Assembly (NCBI GenBank): GCA_012840085.1
Contig: DUMB01000084.1
Location: 16,587 to 80,586 of the forward strand
Direction of reading: 5' to 3'
From: Clostridiaceae bacterium
GTDB lineage: Bacteria; Bacillota; Clostridia; Acetivibrionales; DUMB01
DNA length: 64,000 nt
Part shown: positions 1-9,518 of the stretch, piece by piece
Position numbering within the stretch: position 1 is the stretch's first letter
Layout of the letters: the number at the start of each line of letters is the position of its first letter
Notes under the pieces: model-generated
What the model saw: only the letters and a program-made list of their open reading frames with translations
Database searches by the model: none
Told to the model about the DNA's origin: nothing
Program-made: the position numbers and the translations under genes

Positions 1-15
1 TAAGGAGGTATAAAA
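1..15 (+). promoter_or_regulatory. Ribosome binding site of the first gene
   Basis: TAAGGAGG at the very start of the window sits seven bases before the ATG at 16. It is a near-perfect Shine-Dalgarno sequence and fixes the start of the first gene. The promoter must lie outside the window. Confidence 0.85.
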
Positions 16-1413
16 ATGTTTGTAAGAGGTAAAAAAAGTCTGGTTATTTTATTGGCAATTATTTTTACACTTTCAGCTATTCTTTTTGCAGGTTGCAGTA
101 AAAAGGAGGAAAGTGTCAAATCTGATACTACTGATAAAACGGAACAAAAAGCAGACAATAATAAAACATCCGATGACTCAAAAACTGTAAACATAAGCTT
201 CAGCGGTTGGGGAGGACCTGAAGAGCAGGCCGTATTTACTGAATTGATAAACAGGTTTATGGAGAAAAAAACCAATGTCAAAGTTGAGTACATTAACACT
301 CCGTCAGACCAGTTTATGACTAAATTGCAAACAGCATTGGCAGCCAACCAGGCACCTGATTCCTTCTATATACCACCGGATTATGTAATGCGTTGGGCTT
401 GTACCGGTAATATATTGAACCTGCAACCATACCTGAAAAATTCTGATTTCTTTGATGAAAGTAACGTTTGGCCGCGTCTTCTTGACAGATACAGATTTGA
501 CGGCAAGCAGATGGGAAAAGGGGATTTATACGCTCTGCCCAAGGACGTTGGACCATTTGCTCTCGCATACAATAAAGAATTGTTCGAAGAAGCCGGCGTA
601 ACTCCGCCAGCTCCTGGTGAAGCATGGACTTTTGATGAATTTTTGGAGAATGCAAAGAAACTGACCAAAGGCAGTGGGGAAGACAAACAGTTTGCTGTGG
701 CAGATTTTAATATTGAATCGGCAATATGGTCACATGGAGGAGAATTTATTGATGAAACCGGAACAAAAATCCTGGTCGATACTCCTGAATTTATTGAAGG
801 CTTGCAGTTCTATGTAGATTTAAGCCTGAAATACGGAGTGGCACCGACAGTATCAGAGACTCAATCCCTGGGAAGCGTGCAAAGATGGCTTAACGGAAAG
901 GTTGCCATGATTGGAATGGGACCTTGGAACCAGGCACAGTTCTGGACAGCACCCTTCGAGTGGGATCTTATGAGATGGCCTGTAAAGAATCCCGGAGATC
1001 CCAGTGTAGTTTGGTATGGCTCTATGGGCTTTGCAGTATCGCCAAAAACTGAATACAAACAGGAAGCTTTTGATTTGATAGCATTTCTCGCATTTGACAG
1101 GGAAAGCCAGAAAGCCAACTATGAAATGGGGCAGGCAGTACCGAATCTGATTGATATGGCTAAAAATGATTTCCTTAAATATGATAAATATCCTAAGAAT
1201 AAACAGGAATTTATTGATATAATAGAAAAGTACGGAAGACCGGCTCCTGCAGAATTGACGTTTGAAAATGACTGGATAAATGAATTCTGGACTACATGGG
1301 ATATGGCCCGTTCAGGAGAAAAGTCTGTTGAAGAATATTGCAGGTATATACAGCCCAAGATGCAGGAATTACTCGATAAATCAATAAAGAATATGCAGGA
1401 AGCAACAAAATAA
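16..1413 (+). CDS. Sugar ABC transporter substrate-binding lipoprotein (family 1)
   Basis: 465 aa extracellular solute-binding protein that would capture an oligosaccharide and deliver it to the two permeases downstream. The N terminus has basic residues, a hydrophobic stretch (about residues 8-24) and the lipobox LFAGC, so the mature protein is a lipoprotein beginning at Cys27. A charged, Ser/Thr/Asp/Lys-rich linker (about 28-58) precedes the binding domain. The domain has typical family 1 features, including the region around FAVSPKTEYKQEAFDLIAFL and the many Trp residues expected for sugar stacking. The GH43 gene at the operon end suggests a hemicellulose- or pectin-derived oligosaccharide. 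The substrate cannot be read from sequence. Confidence 0.9.
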   Translation: MFVRGKKSLVILLAIIFTLSAILFAGCSKKEESVKSDTTDKTEQKADNNKTSDDSKTVNISFSGWGGPEEQAVFTELINRFMEKKTNVKVEYINTPSDQFMTKLQTALAANQAPDSFYIPPDYVMRWACTGNILNLQPYLKNSDFFDESNVWPRLLDRYRFDGKQMGKGDLYALPKDVGPFALAYNKELFEEAGVTPPAPGEAWTFDEFLENAKKLTKGSGEDKQFAVADFNIESAIWSHGGEFIDETGTKILVDTPEFIEGLQFYVDLSLKYGVAPTVSETQSLGSVQRWLNGKVAMIGMGPWNQAQFWTAPFEWDLMRWPVKNPGDPSVVWYGSMGFAVSPKTEYKQEAFDLIAFLAFDRESQKANYEMGQAVPNLIDMAKNDFLKYDKYPKNKQEFIDIIEKYGRPAPAELTFENDWINEFWTTWDMARSGEKSVEEYCRYIQPKMQELLDKSIKNMQEATK

Positions 1414-1430
1414 ATTCCATATTGGTTTTG

Positions 1431-1464
1431 CCACCTGGACAGATTCTTGTACCTGTCCGGGTGG
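1431..1464 (+). promoter_or_regulatory. Intercistronic stem-loop between binding-protein and permease genes
   Basis: CCACCTGGACAG (1431-1442) pairs with CTGTCCGGGTGG (1453-1464) around a 10-base loop. No long T run follows. Hairpins in this position commonly stabilise the upstream binding-protein message and lower permease expression. That role is inference; the stem itself is direct. Confidence 0.7.
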
Positions 1465-1500
1465 TGTTTAACTGTGGTGCCTAAGAGGGAGGAATTAACC

Positions 1501-2403
1501 TTGAAAAAAAGACACTCGCTGGACAGAAAAGAAGCTTTGTGGGCGTATATTTTTATTTCCCCGCCAATATTGCAGTTTTTAATTTTCTTTGCTGTGCCTC
1601 TGGGTTTTGCTGTTTACGCAAGTTTTACAGATTGGAACATACTCAATCCCACTCAACATTTTATCGGCTTGGATAATTTTAAAGAAATGTTTACCCAGGA
1701 AAAGTTCTGGAAGTCGTTTGCCAATACTGGAATGCTTGTATTTGCAGTACCCATTTATATGTTTATATCCGTGTTGGTTGCACTGGGGTACAACAGGAAA
1801 ATACCATTGAACAATGCTTTCAGGGTAATATATTACTTACCTTTTGTTTCTTCACTGGTTGCACTTACTGTAATGTGGAGATGGCTGTTTAATTCTCAGT
1901 TTGGTATTGTGAACAACTTTCTTCGTGCTGTCTTCAATATAGAAGGACCGGATTGGCTGCTGGATCCGAAGTGGATCAAACCAGTGATTATGCTGATGAT
2001 AATATGGAAAATGATTGGTGTGTCATCTATTTATTATCTGGCTGCTCTTCAGAACATACCCAAAACCTATTATGAAGCAGCTGTAATTGACGGAGCATCA
2101 GGAGTAAAACAATTCAGGTATATTACACTCCCTATGCTGACTCCTATCAGCTTCTACCAGCTTGTGGTATTTTCAATCGGTACTCTTCAGACATTAATTG
2201 AGGTATATATGTTAACTGAAGGCGGTCTTGGCGGGCGAAATTATTCTGCCGGTACGGTTGCGTTCTATATCTTTGACAGTGGATTCAGAAACTATAGAAT
2301 GGGATATGCCTGTGGTGTTTCACTTGTTTTCTTAATATTAGTAATGGCTATTACATTGATTCAGTTCAAATTATCGGACAAATGGGTCTTTGAAGGAAAT
2401 TAA
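1501..2403 (+). CDS. Sugar ABC transporter permease (MalF/UgpA type)
   Basis: About 300 aa inner-membrane permease with six predicted membrane segments. The permease loop ETYYEAAVIDGASGVKQF-type EAA motif (seen as YYEAAVIDGASG) contacts the ATPase. I chose TTG at 1501 as start because GGGAGG lies 8 bases before it and the protein then begins MKKRHSLDRKEALWAY. The upstream in-frame ATG at 1447 would start inside the hairpin and has no ribosome binding site. It pairs with the second permease 19 bases downstream. No ATPase gene is present, so a shared MsmX/MsmK-like ATPase encoded elsewhere is expected. Confidence 0.88.
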   Translation: MKKRHSLDRKEALWAYIFISPPILQFLIFFAVPLGFAVYASFTDWNILNPTQHFIGLDNFKEMFTQEKFWKSFANTGMLVFAVPIYMFISVLVALGYNRKIPLNNAFRVIYYLPFVSSLVALTVMWRWLFNSQFGIVNNFLRAVFNIEGPDWLLDPKWIKPVIMLMIIWKMIGVSSIYYLAALQNIPKTYYEAAVIDGASGVKQFRYITLPMLTPISFYQLVVFSIGTLQTLIEVYMLTEGGLGGRNYSAGTVAFYIFDSGFRNYRMGYACGVSLVFLILVMAITLIQFKLSDKWVFEGN

Positions 2404-2422
2404 AAGGGGTTGAGGTGCTGCC

Positions 2423-3265
2423 ATGAACAGTAAAATAAAGAAAACAATAATAGATATTGTAGTATTCATATTATTATCTTTAGGGGCTGTGACCATGCTC
2501 TTCCCGTTTTTGTGGATGGTATCAACCTCTTTGAAGCATCCGAACAATGTCCATATGTTCCCGCCACAGTGGATCCCTAATCCGGTGATTTGGCGCAACT
2601 ATATAGATATATGGACAATAGCCCCGCTTCTAAGTGGAATAAAAAACAGTGCTATTGTAACATTTGCAACTTTATTTATTGGCACTTTTTCAACAAGCAT
2701 TTCTGCTTTTGCATTTGCAAAGATGAGATTTCCTCACAAGCAAAAATTATTTCAGTTAATTCTGATAATGATTATGATACCGCCGGTATCCATTATAATT
2801 CCGCAATTCATTGGTTTTTCCAGACTGGGCCTTACGAATTCGTTATGGCCGTTAATCCTGCCGGGCCTTTTTGGAAATGTTTCCATGCTGTTCTTCCTGC
2901 GGCAGTATATGATTGGTTTGTCCTCGGAACTTATGGATTCAGGCAAGATTGACGGGTGCAATTATTTCGAAATATATGCAAGGATTTTTATGCCGAATTG
3001 TAAACCAGCATTGGCAGCTAACATTATCATGTGGTTTATGGGTTTATGGAATGAGTTTTTTGGTTCATTGATATATTTGAATTCACCGAAAAAACATACT
3101 ATCCAACTGGTAATTTCAACATTGAATTCATATTATGCATCTCAGACAAATTTTCCAATTATCATGGCTTCATCAGTGGTTGCAATTATGCCGGTTTTAA
3201 TTGTATTTATAGCTTTCCAGAAATACTTTACCGAGTCGTTTGCTTTAACAGGAATTAAAGGATAG
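2423..3265 (+). CDS. Sugar ABC transporter permease (MalG/UgpE type)
   Basis: 280 aa second permease of the importer, with six hydrophobic segments starting at about residue 8. The EAA loop is present in diverged form (KIDGCNYFEIYARIFMPNCK), followed by the usual WNEFF region. GAGG is placed before the ATG. The gene is 19 bases after the first permease and 4 bases before the GH43 gene, so all are one transcript. The family is carbohydrate uptake transporter-1; the substrate is inferred only from the neighbouring hydrolase. Confidence 0.9.
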   Translation: MNSKIKKTIIDIVVFILLSLGAVTMLFPFLWMVSTSLKHPNNVHMFPPQWIPNPVIWRNYIDIWTIAPLLSGIKNSAIVTFATLFIGTFSTSISAFAFAKMRFPHKQKLFQLILIMIMIPPVSIIIPQFIGFSRLGLTNSLWPLILPGLFGNVSMLFFLRQYMIGLSSELMDSGKIDGCNYFEIYARIFMPNCKPALAANIIMWFMGLWNEFFGSLIYLNSPKKHTIQLVISTLNSYYASQTNFPIIMASSVVAIMPVLIVFIAFQKYFTESFALTGIKG

Positions 3266-3269
3266 GCAT

Positions 3270-5798
3270 ATGGGATTCCTGAAGCCAATGCATAAGAAAC
3301 ATATATGCAGCAATAGCAAATATAAAGGAGTATGGGTAATAAGGAGTGCCATTTTAATTACTACGCTGATATATTACTTAATTACCTGGAGGATAACAGA
3401 TATTAAAATGAATATGATACAAACAAAAGCCAAGCAATGCAGGCTATATAAAAATCCTATTGCGAGACATGGGGATTTTGCAGACCCCTTTATTTTGAAA
3501 TACAATGGCAGATACTATCTTTATTGTACCAATCCCGGTGTAATGTGCTGGAGTTCCACAGATCTTGTTGAATGGAAGTATGAAGGTACTGTTGCAGACA
3601 TCGGGGAGTTTAGGGGGATGGTTCCCTTTGCGCCCGAGGTGGTGTACTGGAATGGGAGCTTCTATATGTATACATCGCCTTCCGGGTTGGGGCATTACAT
3701 ATTAAAAAGTGACAGTCCTGTAGGGCCCTTTAAACTGCAGACGAAAAATATAGGGTATAGCATTGATGGTTCTGTCTTTATCGATGATGACGGCAAATGG
3801 TATTTTTATCATGCAAGTGATTTTGGAATAAAGGCGCACATAATGAAAGACCCGCTGACAATTGGCAATGAAATCCTTACAGAAGCCTTTATGGACGGAT
3901 GGACCGAGGGACCCGGTGTAATAAAAAGAAACGGTAAATATTACATGACCTATACGGGGAATCACTATTTGAGTGCCGGTTACAGGGTAAACTATGCAGT
4001 TAGTGAGAAAAGCTCTGTTAGTGGTTTTGTTCCGTATAATAAAAATCCCCTGCTGATAAATACTGAGGGTGAAGGCGTAGGGCTGGGGCATAGCATGAGC
4101 TTCAGAGGGCCTGACCTTGATACATGGTATATTACCTACCATAACCTGAACAGTGATGCTTCAAGGGATTTGAATATTGACCGTCTTGCATGGAATGGGG
4201 ATAAGATGATTATTCTTGGGCCTACGGTATCACAGCAGCCTGCCCCTGATATGCCGGATTTTTATGACTATTTTGAAAGCGGCAAGTCAGATGAGCAATG
4301 GATTGAAAAAAGCGGCAAATGGTGTGCTGGCAAGGGCTTTATGGAAATTTATGAAGCAGGCAGGGACAGAAGTATGATTATAACAAAATTCAGCAGTAAA
4401 GAAAATTATACAGCTGAATTTAATATGAAAGCATCCGGAAGTCCGGCCAGTGGCTCCGGCAAGTTTGGCGCTGTTATTTCGTATAGGGATGACAGAAATT
4501 ATGGAATGATACTGCTGAATCCGGATAACAAATCTGTTGAGACAAGGTTTGTTATTAACGGAATTGCCGGAGAAACTGAAGTATCAGAGCTTCCGCAGGA
4601 GTATGACTTCAGCAGGCTTCACTGTATCAGAATTGAAAAGGCAGGAACTGAAGTTAAAGTATTTGTTGACGGTATGCATAAGCAAACAAGAATTGCAGAA
4701 GGGTTAAGCGGCGGAAGTATAGGGTTTGTTTCCTACGGCGCAAAAGCGGCTTTCGGATATACCGCCGTCAGTGACAAAGTCAATGGTGAAGGTATATTCA
4801 ATGCATATAAGCCCGTTCCGGGGAGTATAGAAGCTGTACATTTTAACCGGGGAGGAGAAAATGCAGGATATTATTCAAAATCAGAATCCACCGGCAATTT
4901 ATTTAGAAATGATGAATTTTTCACAGAGCCTTGCATTGAAGGAGGCTATAACACGGCTTTCAGAGCAAAAGGCGAGTGGCTTGCTTATAACATAAATGTT
5001 GAAGAAACAGCTGATTACAATATTGACATGAGAGTATCAGATGTAGAACCTGATACTCAGGTTAGAATCTGGATTGATGATGTGGTAATATCAGAATCAG
5101 AAAATTTGGACACAGGTTATTTTCAGGAGTGGAGGACTGTATCTTTAAAAGGGCTGGAACTTCCTGAAGGACTGTATACTTTGAGGATAGAGCTGGTTAA
5201 CGGTGGTTTCAGGTTTTATAAAATGGACTTCTATAAAGCAAGTAAAGAATTGCCGGCTTTCAAAGAAAGCTTTGATTCGGGTCTAGGCAATTGGGCTTAT
5301 GTTACGGGGTTGGGACAGGAGTTTATCTGCAAAAACGGAATGCTTCAGCTTGGCCCTTATGGAAAAATTGCAGCCGGTGAGGACGGCTGGAGCGATTATT
5401 CAGTGGAAGTGGATATAAAAGCAGATTCCGCTATTAATTCCGGCGTTATTTTCAGGGTTACAAACCCGGCAGAAGGCGGGGAAGGCTGGGATTGTATGCT
5501 GGGGACGAATTTTTACCAGGGTTATTTTGCAGGATTGACAACTAAAGGTGTTGTGCTGGCGAAACAAAACTATAACCGGGAAGAGCTTGCCAGTGCAGAG
5601 CTGCGTTATGATCCCGGCAGGTTGTACCATTTAAAGGTGGAAGTAAAAGGCGATAACATTAAGGTTTATATTGATGACATGGATAAAGCCATAATAAATT
5701 ACACCGACAAGGATCCGTTTACCCATGGAAAGGCGGGAATCAGAACGGAAGGAGCAATCGCTTTCTTCGGGAACTTCAAAGTTGAGGCCAACAAATAG
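3270..5798 (+). CDS. Membrane-anchored multidomain GH43-family glycosidase
   Basis: 842 aa. Residues 62-325 form a five-bladed GH43 catalytic domain. The likely catalytic residues are visible: Asp72 in ADPFI (base), Asp166 in DGSVF (pKa modulator) and Glu213 in TEGPG (acid), with His274 in GLGHS. Three beta domains follow: a LamG-like domain (about 330-500), a CBM6-like domain (about 515-655, with a WLAYNINVE-type core) and a second LamG/DUF1080-like domain (about 665-840). The N terminus has a hydrophobic anchor (about 22-42) but no clear signal peptidase site, so it may stay membrane-bound. A later start at the Met-Asn-Met near residue 47 would remove the anchor, but no ribosome binding site supports it. 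Likely arabinosidase or xylosidase; exact activity uncertain. Confidence 0.85.
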   Translation: MGFLKPMHKKHICSNSKYKGVWVIRSAILITTLIYYLITWRITDIKMNMIQTKAKQCRLYKNPIARHGDFADPFILKYNGRYYLYCTNPGVMCWSSTDLVEWKYEGTVADIGEFRGMVPFAPEVVYWNGSFYMYTSPSGLGHYILKSDSPVGPFKLQTKNIGYSIDGSVFIDDDGKWYFYHASDFGIKAHIMKDPLTIGNEILTEAFMDGWTEGPGVIKRNGKYYMTYTGNHYLSAGYRVNYAVSEKSSVSGFVPYNKNPLLINTEGEGVGLGHSMSFRGPDLDTWYITYHNLNSDASRDLNIDRLAWNGDKMIILGPTVSQQPAPDMPDFYDYFESGKSDEQWIEKSGKWCAGKGFMEIYEAGRDRSMIITKFSSKENYTAEFNMKASGSPASGSGKFGAVISYRDDRNYGMILLNPDNKSVETRFVINGIAGETEVSELPQEYDFSRLHCIRIEKAGTEVKVFVDGMHKQTRIAEGLSGGSIGFVSYGAKAAFGYTAVSDKVNGEGIFNAYKPVPGSIEAVHFNRGGENAGYYSKSESTGNLFRNDEFFTEPCIEGGYNTAFRAKGEWLAYNINVEETADYNIDMRVSDVEPDTQVRIWIDDVVISESENLDTGYFQEWRTVSLKGLELPEGLYTLRIELVNGGFRFYKMDFYKASKELPAFKESFDSGLGNWAYVTGLGQEFICKNGMLQLGPYGKIAAGEDGWSDYSVEVDIKADSAINSGVIFRVTNPAEGGEGWDCMLGTNFYQGYFAGLTTKGVVLAKQNYNREELASAELRYDPGRLYHLKVEVKGDNIKVYIDDMDKAIINYTDKDPFTHGKAGIRTEGAIAFFGNFKVEANK

Positions 5799-5829
5799 AT
5801 ATTTTACAGTTAATAGATATTTTACAGTT
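5794..5829 (+). repeat. Tandem repeat, 2 x 18 bp, across the GH43 stop codon
   Basis: The unit AATAGATATTTTACAGTT occurs at 5794-5811 and again, identical, at 5812-5829. The first copy contains the stop codon of the GH43 gene (5796-5798). A second, looser duplication containing GTTGCAGC follows up to about 5862. Confidence 0.85.
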
Positions 5830-5945
5830 GCAGCTAAAAAGGACATTTTAAGGTTGCAGCCAAATAAGATAACTCGCGGATTCATCCTGATTAGCTCATA
5901 GATGCCAGGGTGCTGTTCCGGCTTTCAATAATGCTCAACCGCTGC

Positions 5946-6200
5946 CTATTCGTACTCAATCACTACCTCTATGTCCTGATCATAGTTGCCGAAGCCTTTT
6001 CCCAAAATGTTTAATCCACCTGGATTGCGTGTGTCCGGAGGGACGGCGAGCTTGAGTGAAACAACATACAACCTGAATGTGTTATGCGTATGGTTTTAAG
6101 AAGGCCGTATTGGGAGTTGTTCTTCCACCAGCCGGGGGTGTATGTCCCATGAGTTTCACCAAAGTCTCCGGGGCACACCCAGACTCCAAGCAGGATGTTA
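5946..6200 (-). pseudogene. Decayed 3' end of an unrecognised (probably secreted) protein gene
   Basis: Read on the minus strand, 5948 back to about 6073 gives an open C terminus ending ..GKGFGNYDQDIEVVIEYE followed by a stop. Further upstream, a different frame reads through GDFGETHGTYTPGWWKNN and YGLLKTIRITHS. A one-base shift near 6070-6085 is needed to join them. No start or promoter remains. The family is not recognised; the sequence style is that of an extracellular beta protein. It fills most of the 494-base gap between GH43 and GH2. Confidence 0.55.
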
Positions 6201-6243
6201 CTTAAATAAAGTAGGGAATTATAATGATAATATACTTGAAATA

Positions 6244-6255
6244 AGTTAATTAACT
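6244..6255. promoter_or_regulatory. 12-bp perfect palindrome upstream of the GH2 gene
   Basis: AGTTAATTAACT is a perfect inverted repeat 38 bases before the GH2 start, next to a TATAAT at 6220-6225. It could be an operator for a LacI- or MarR-type regulator, but AT-rich palindromes arise easily by chance. Confidence 0.3.
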
Positions 6256-6292
6256 AACTTCATAGATAAACATAAATACAGGGGGTATCCAA

Positions 6293-8041
6293 ATGAATGT
6301 ATCAATACCGCGTCCGGAATTTCCCAGGCCGGATTTTGAAAGACAGGATTGGTTGAATCTTAACGGAAAATGGGATTTTGAATTCGATGACGATAATACA
6401 GGTGAAATAGAGGGATGGTATAAAGCCGGAGAAATAAATTTTTCCAGAAAAATAACCGTGCCATTCTGCTATCAGAGTGAAATGAGCGGAATTAATGACA
6501 AGAGCCTTCATGAAATAATGTGGTACAGGAGGACATTCAGCATTCCTGAGAGTTTCAGAAACAAGAGGGTCTTACTGAACTTTGGTGCGGTTGATTACCA
6601 TGCCAGGGTATGGGTCAACGGAAACTTTGCAGGAGAACATAAGGGAGGATATGTTCAGTTTAAATTTGATATAACTAATTATGTTAAAGACGGGGATAAT
6701 ATCATAGTTGTGAGAGTCGAAGACCGATACGATACAGTCCAGCCCAGGGGAAAGCAGTATTGGAAAGAAAAACCGGACAGGTGCTGGTATACGGCAACAT
6801 CGGGAATTTGGCAGACCGTATGGCTGGAGGCGGTAGGTGAGGTACATATAGAAAAAATCAGGCTGACCCCTGATATCGATAAAAGATCTGTTTACGGAGA
6901 AGTGCATCTAGACAGGGAAGCGGCAAATTTATTCATGGAAGTTGCCATTGACTATAAAGGCGGAAATATTGTCAGGATGAATTTAAATATAAAAGACAGG
7001 ATAACCAGATTTGCTGTTTGTTTAAAGGAAGAGGACAGTGTAGATGAAATACATTACTGGACACCCGAAACACCCAATCTTTATGATGTGCAGGTTACAA
7101 TAAAGCAAGATGAAAAAACTCTTGACCATGTAAAGACCTACTTTGGAATGAGAAAGATTTCAGTATGCGGAGATTTAATCTTGCTGAACAACAGGCCTCT
7201 GTACCAAAAATTAATTCTTGACCAGGGGTATTGGCCTGAAAGCCTTTTAACGCCACCGAGTGACGAAGCTATAAAATTTGATATCGAGATGACCAAGAAG
7301 ATGGGTTTTAACGGCGCAAGAAAGCATCAAAAAATTGAAGATCCGAGATATTATTACTGGGCTGACAAGCTTGGCCTTCTGGTATGGGGAGAAATGCCCA
7401 GCGCCTATGATTTTAATGCTGAAGAAATAGAAAACATAACAAGAGAATGGATTGAGTTTATAAACAGGGACTACAATCATCCCTGCATAATTACCTGGGT
7501 ACCTTTGAATGAATCCTGGGGTGTCAGAAACATTTATACAGACAAAAACCAGCAGGACTTTGGCCTGGCTTTATATTATATATCAAAAGCCATTGACGGT
7601 ACACGACTTGTGAGCACGAATGACGGATGGGAAAATATAAAAGCTGATTTTTGCTCCATTCATGACTACATCGCGTGGGGAGAAGAGTTCATTGAAAAAT
7701 ACGGAGATAAGAGTATTCTTTATGACCTTAATACTTCGGGCAGGATGCTCTTTGCCCAAGGGAATAAATATGACGGCCAGCCGGTAATTCTTACGGAATA
7801 CGGTGGAATAGCATTTGAGAGCCCTGACAGGGAAGCATGGGGATATAATGGAGCTGTAAAGGATATACAGGGTTTTATTGAACGGTATTCCAGTATTACC
7901 AATGCCGTCAGGAAAACTAAATACTTCAGAGGTTACTGCTATACCCAGCTGACCGATGTCATGCAGGAAATAAACGGACTGATGACCGCGGACAGGAAGC
8001 TGAAAGTTCCGCTTGATGAAATACGGAAGATAAATAAATAG
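6293..8041 (+). CDS. GH2-family glycoside hydrolase (beta-galactosidase/glucuronidase type)
   Basis: 582 aa, three-domain GH2 enzyme: an N-terminal sugar-binding jelly roll (about 15-180), an immunoglobulin-like domain (about 185-285) and a TIM barrel (about 290-580). The acid/base Glu407 is in VPLNESWG and the nucleophile Glu502 in ILTEYGG. GGGGG precedes the ATG by 8 bases. There is no signal peptide, so it should act in the cytoplasm on imported oligosaccharides. At 582 residues it is the short GH2 form without C-terminal accessory domains. It lies downstream of the importer/GH43 operon but probably has its own promoter. The exact sugar is not readable from sequence. Confidence 0.88.
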   Translation: MNVSIPRPEFPRPDFERQDWLNLNGKWDFEFDDDNTGEIEGWYKAGEINFSRKITVPFCYQSEMSGINDKSLHEIMWYRRTFSIPESFRNKRVLLNFGAVDYHARVWVNGNFAGEHKGGYVQFKFDITNYVKDGDNIIVVRVEDRYDTVQPRGKQYWKEKPDRCWYTATSGIWQTVWLEAVGEVHIEKIRLTPDIDKRSVYGEVHLDREAANLFMEVAIDYKGGNIVRMNLNIKDRITRFAVCLKEEDSVDEIHYWTPETPNLYDVQVTIKQDEKTLDHVKTYFGMRKISVCGDLILLNNRPLYQKLILDQGYWPESLLTPPSDEAIKFDIEMTKKMGFNGARKHQKIEDPRYYYWADKLGLLVWGEMPSAYDFNAEEIENITREWIEFINRDYNHPCIITWVPLNESWGVRNIYTDKNQQDFGLALYYISKAIDGTRLVSTNDGWENIKADFCSIHDYIAWGEEFIEKYGDKSILYDLNTSGRMLFAQGNKYDGQPVILTEYGGIAFESPDREAWGYNGAVKDIQGFIERYSSITNAVRKTKYFRGYCYTQLTDVMQEINGLMTADRKLKVPLDEIRKINK

Positions 8042-8117
8042 CAGCAGAAGCAAATGTTGTACTTAAGCCAATATTATACTCGCCGATGTAAGCAAGGACG
8101 AAGGCATAACCTTGTAT

Positions 8118-8160
8118 ACGCTTCCTGCAAACTGCACGTTTGCGGGAGGCGTTTTATATT
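8118..8160 (+). terminator. Intrinsic terminator after the GH2 gene
   Basis: ACGCTTCCTGCAAAC (8118-8132) pairs with GTTTGCGGGAGGCGT (8138-8152) around a TGCAC loop, followed by TTTATATTTA. Confidence 0.85.
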
Positions 8161-8320
8161 TAGTGTTCAGTCAGATTTCCAATTTACAAACCAGGAGTTA
8201 CTTACCAACTCATTCCAGCAAACTTATAATCCATAATTGATACTCCCACAGCTAACCTTTATTACAATATTATATCATCCGCTTATAAATAATACTAACA
8301 AAAACAGGAATGGGAGTTTT

Positions 8321-8349
8321 TTGAGAACAGCTTTCTTCTGTGATAAAAT
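8321..8349 (+). promoter_or_regulatory. Sigma-A-type promoter for the macro-domain gene
   Basis: TTGAGA (8321-8326), a 17-base spacer and TAAAAT (8344-8349), about 107 bases before the start codon at 8456. Confidence 0.5.
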
Positions 8350-8455
8350 TATAATTAATGGAATTCAATAGATATGCATGAGCTGTTGAGTATAGCCATT
8401 CTGATAAAAGACTGGATAGCTATTAATTGCTTAAAACAGATTGGAGGATTGATTT

Positions 8456-9487
8456 ATGCCCTTTTCAATCGTACGGCAGGATATTACGAAAATGCATGTT
8501 GACGCCATAGTCAACGCAGCAAATACTGCTCTGCAGATGGGTGGCGGAGTCTGCGGTGCCATATTCAGAGCGGCTGGAGCAAATGACCTGAAAGCAGCCT
8601 GCGATAAACTTGCCCCCATTAAGACAGGTGAAGCGGTTATAACACCGGGCTTCAGACTGCCTGCAAAGTATATTATACATACTGCAGGACCCATTTACAG
8701 AGGCGGTAGGTACGGAGAGGAAGAACAACTTCGTTCATGTTATCTGAACAGTTTGAAGTGCGCTATTGAGAATAAGTGCGAAAGTATCGCCTTTCCATTG
8801 ATTTCAAGCGGTATTTACGGATATCCTAAAGATGAAGCTCTCCAGGTTGCATCCAGGGCTATACATGATTTTCTGGATAAGCATGATATAGATGTCTATC
8901 TTGTTGTGTTCGACAAAGATTCCTTCGTCATCAGCGAAAAACTCATGGGAGAGGTTGCCAGCTATATTGATGAACATTATGTGAGTGAGCACCGGGACAG
9001 CCGGCGCAGCAGGGCACTGTTTGAAATTGATATTGATACAGAGGACCAAAGAGTCTATGATGAACCAATGATACTTTACGATGCATCTGCGATGTATGAT
9101 GAAGCTTTACGTGTGCCCACAGGACTTGACGAACTGATAGGAAATCTCGATGAGCCTTTCTCCCAAACGCTTTTGCGCCTTATAGATGCAAAAGGGAAAA
9201 CTGACGTTGAAGTTTATAAGCGGGCAAACATTGACCGTAAGCTGTTCTCAAAGATACGGACCGGCAAAGGGTATATGCCAAGCAAACGGACAATTCTTGC
9301 TCTTGCTGTGGCGCTGGAGCTGACACTTGATGAAACGGAGGATTTGCTCCGGAGAGCGGGCTATGCATTGTCCCACAGCAACAAGTTTGACGTGATTGTG
9401 GAATGTTTTATTGCAAACGGCAAGTACGATATTTTTGAGATAAACCAGGTGCTCTTCAAGTATGACCAGCCATTGCTGGGAGGATAA
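8456..9487 (+). CDS. Macro domain protein with C-terminal helical (HTH-like) domain
   Basis: 343 aa. Residues 1-165 are a macro (Appr-1''-p) domain that binds ADP-ribose; the signature VDAIVNAANTALQMGGGVCG and the later ISSGIYGYPKDEA loop are intact, so ADP-ribosyl-ester hydrolysis or ADP-ribose binding is expected. Residues about 225-340 form a separate helical domain (LIDAKGKTDVEVYKRANIDR, then LALAVALELTLDETEDLLRR) that resembles an XRE-type helix-turn-helix followed by an extra helical tail. GGAGG precedes the ATG. A von Willebrand A gene follows. No DarT-like toxin gene is adjacent. The function of the fusion is not known to me; ADP-ribose-responsive regulation is a guess. Confidence 0.82.
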   Translation: MPFSIVRQDITKMHVDAIVNAANTALQMGGGVCGAIFRAAGANDLKAACDKLAPIKTGEAVITPGFRLPAKYIIHTAGPIYRGGRYGEEEQLRSCYLNSLKCAIENKCESIAFPLISSGIYGYPKDEALQVASRAIHDFLDKHDIDVYLVVFDKDSFVISEKLMGEVASYIDEHYVSEHRDSRRSRALFEIDIDTEDQRVYDEPMILYDASAMYDEALRVPTGLDELIGNLDEPFSQTLLRLIDAKGKTDVEVYKRANIDRKLFSKIRTGKGYMPSKRTILALAVALELTLDETEDLLRRAGYALSHSNKFDVIVECFIANGKYDIFEINQVLFKYDQPLLGG

Positions 9488-9518
9488 AATGTGATTTATT
9501 GAAAAATGACAATAATTT

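Larger units (their letters stand above)
8042..8455. other. Intergenic region: terminator and promoter only
   Basis: 414 bases with no supportable gene. It holds the GH2 terminator at 8118-8160 and a promoter for the macro-domain gene at 8321-8349. The remainder is AT-rich and I see nothing else in it. Confidence 0.6.

Noticed and set aside
8054..8236. 60-codon ORF after the GH2 gene
   Set aside because: It runs through the GH2 terminator, has no ribosome binding site and shows no protein-like composition.
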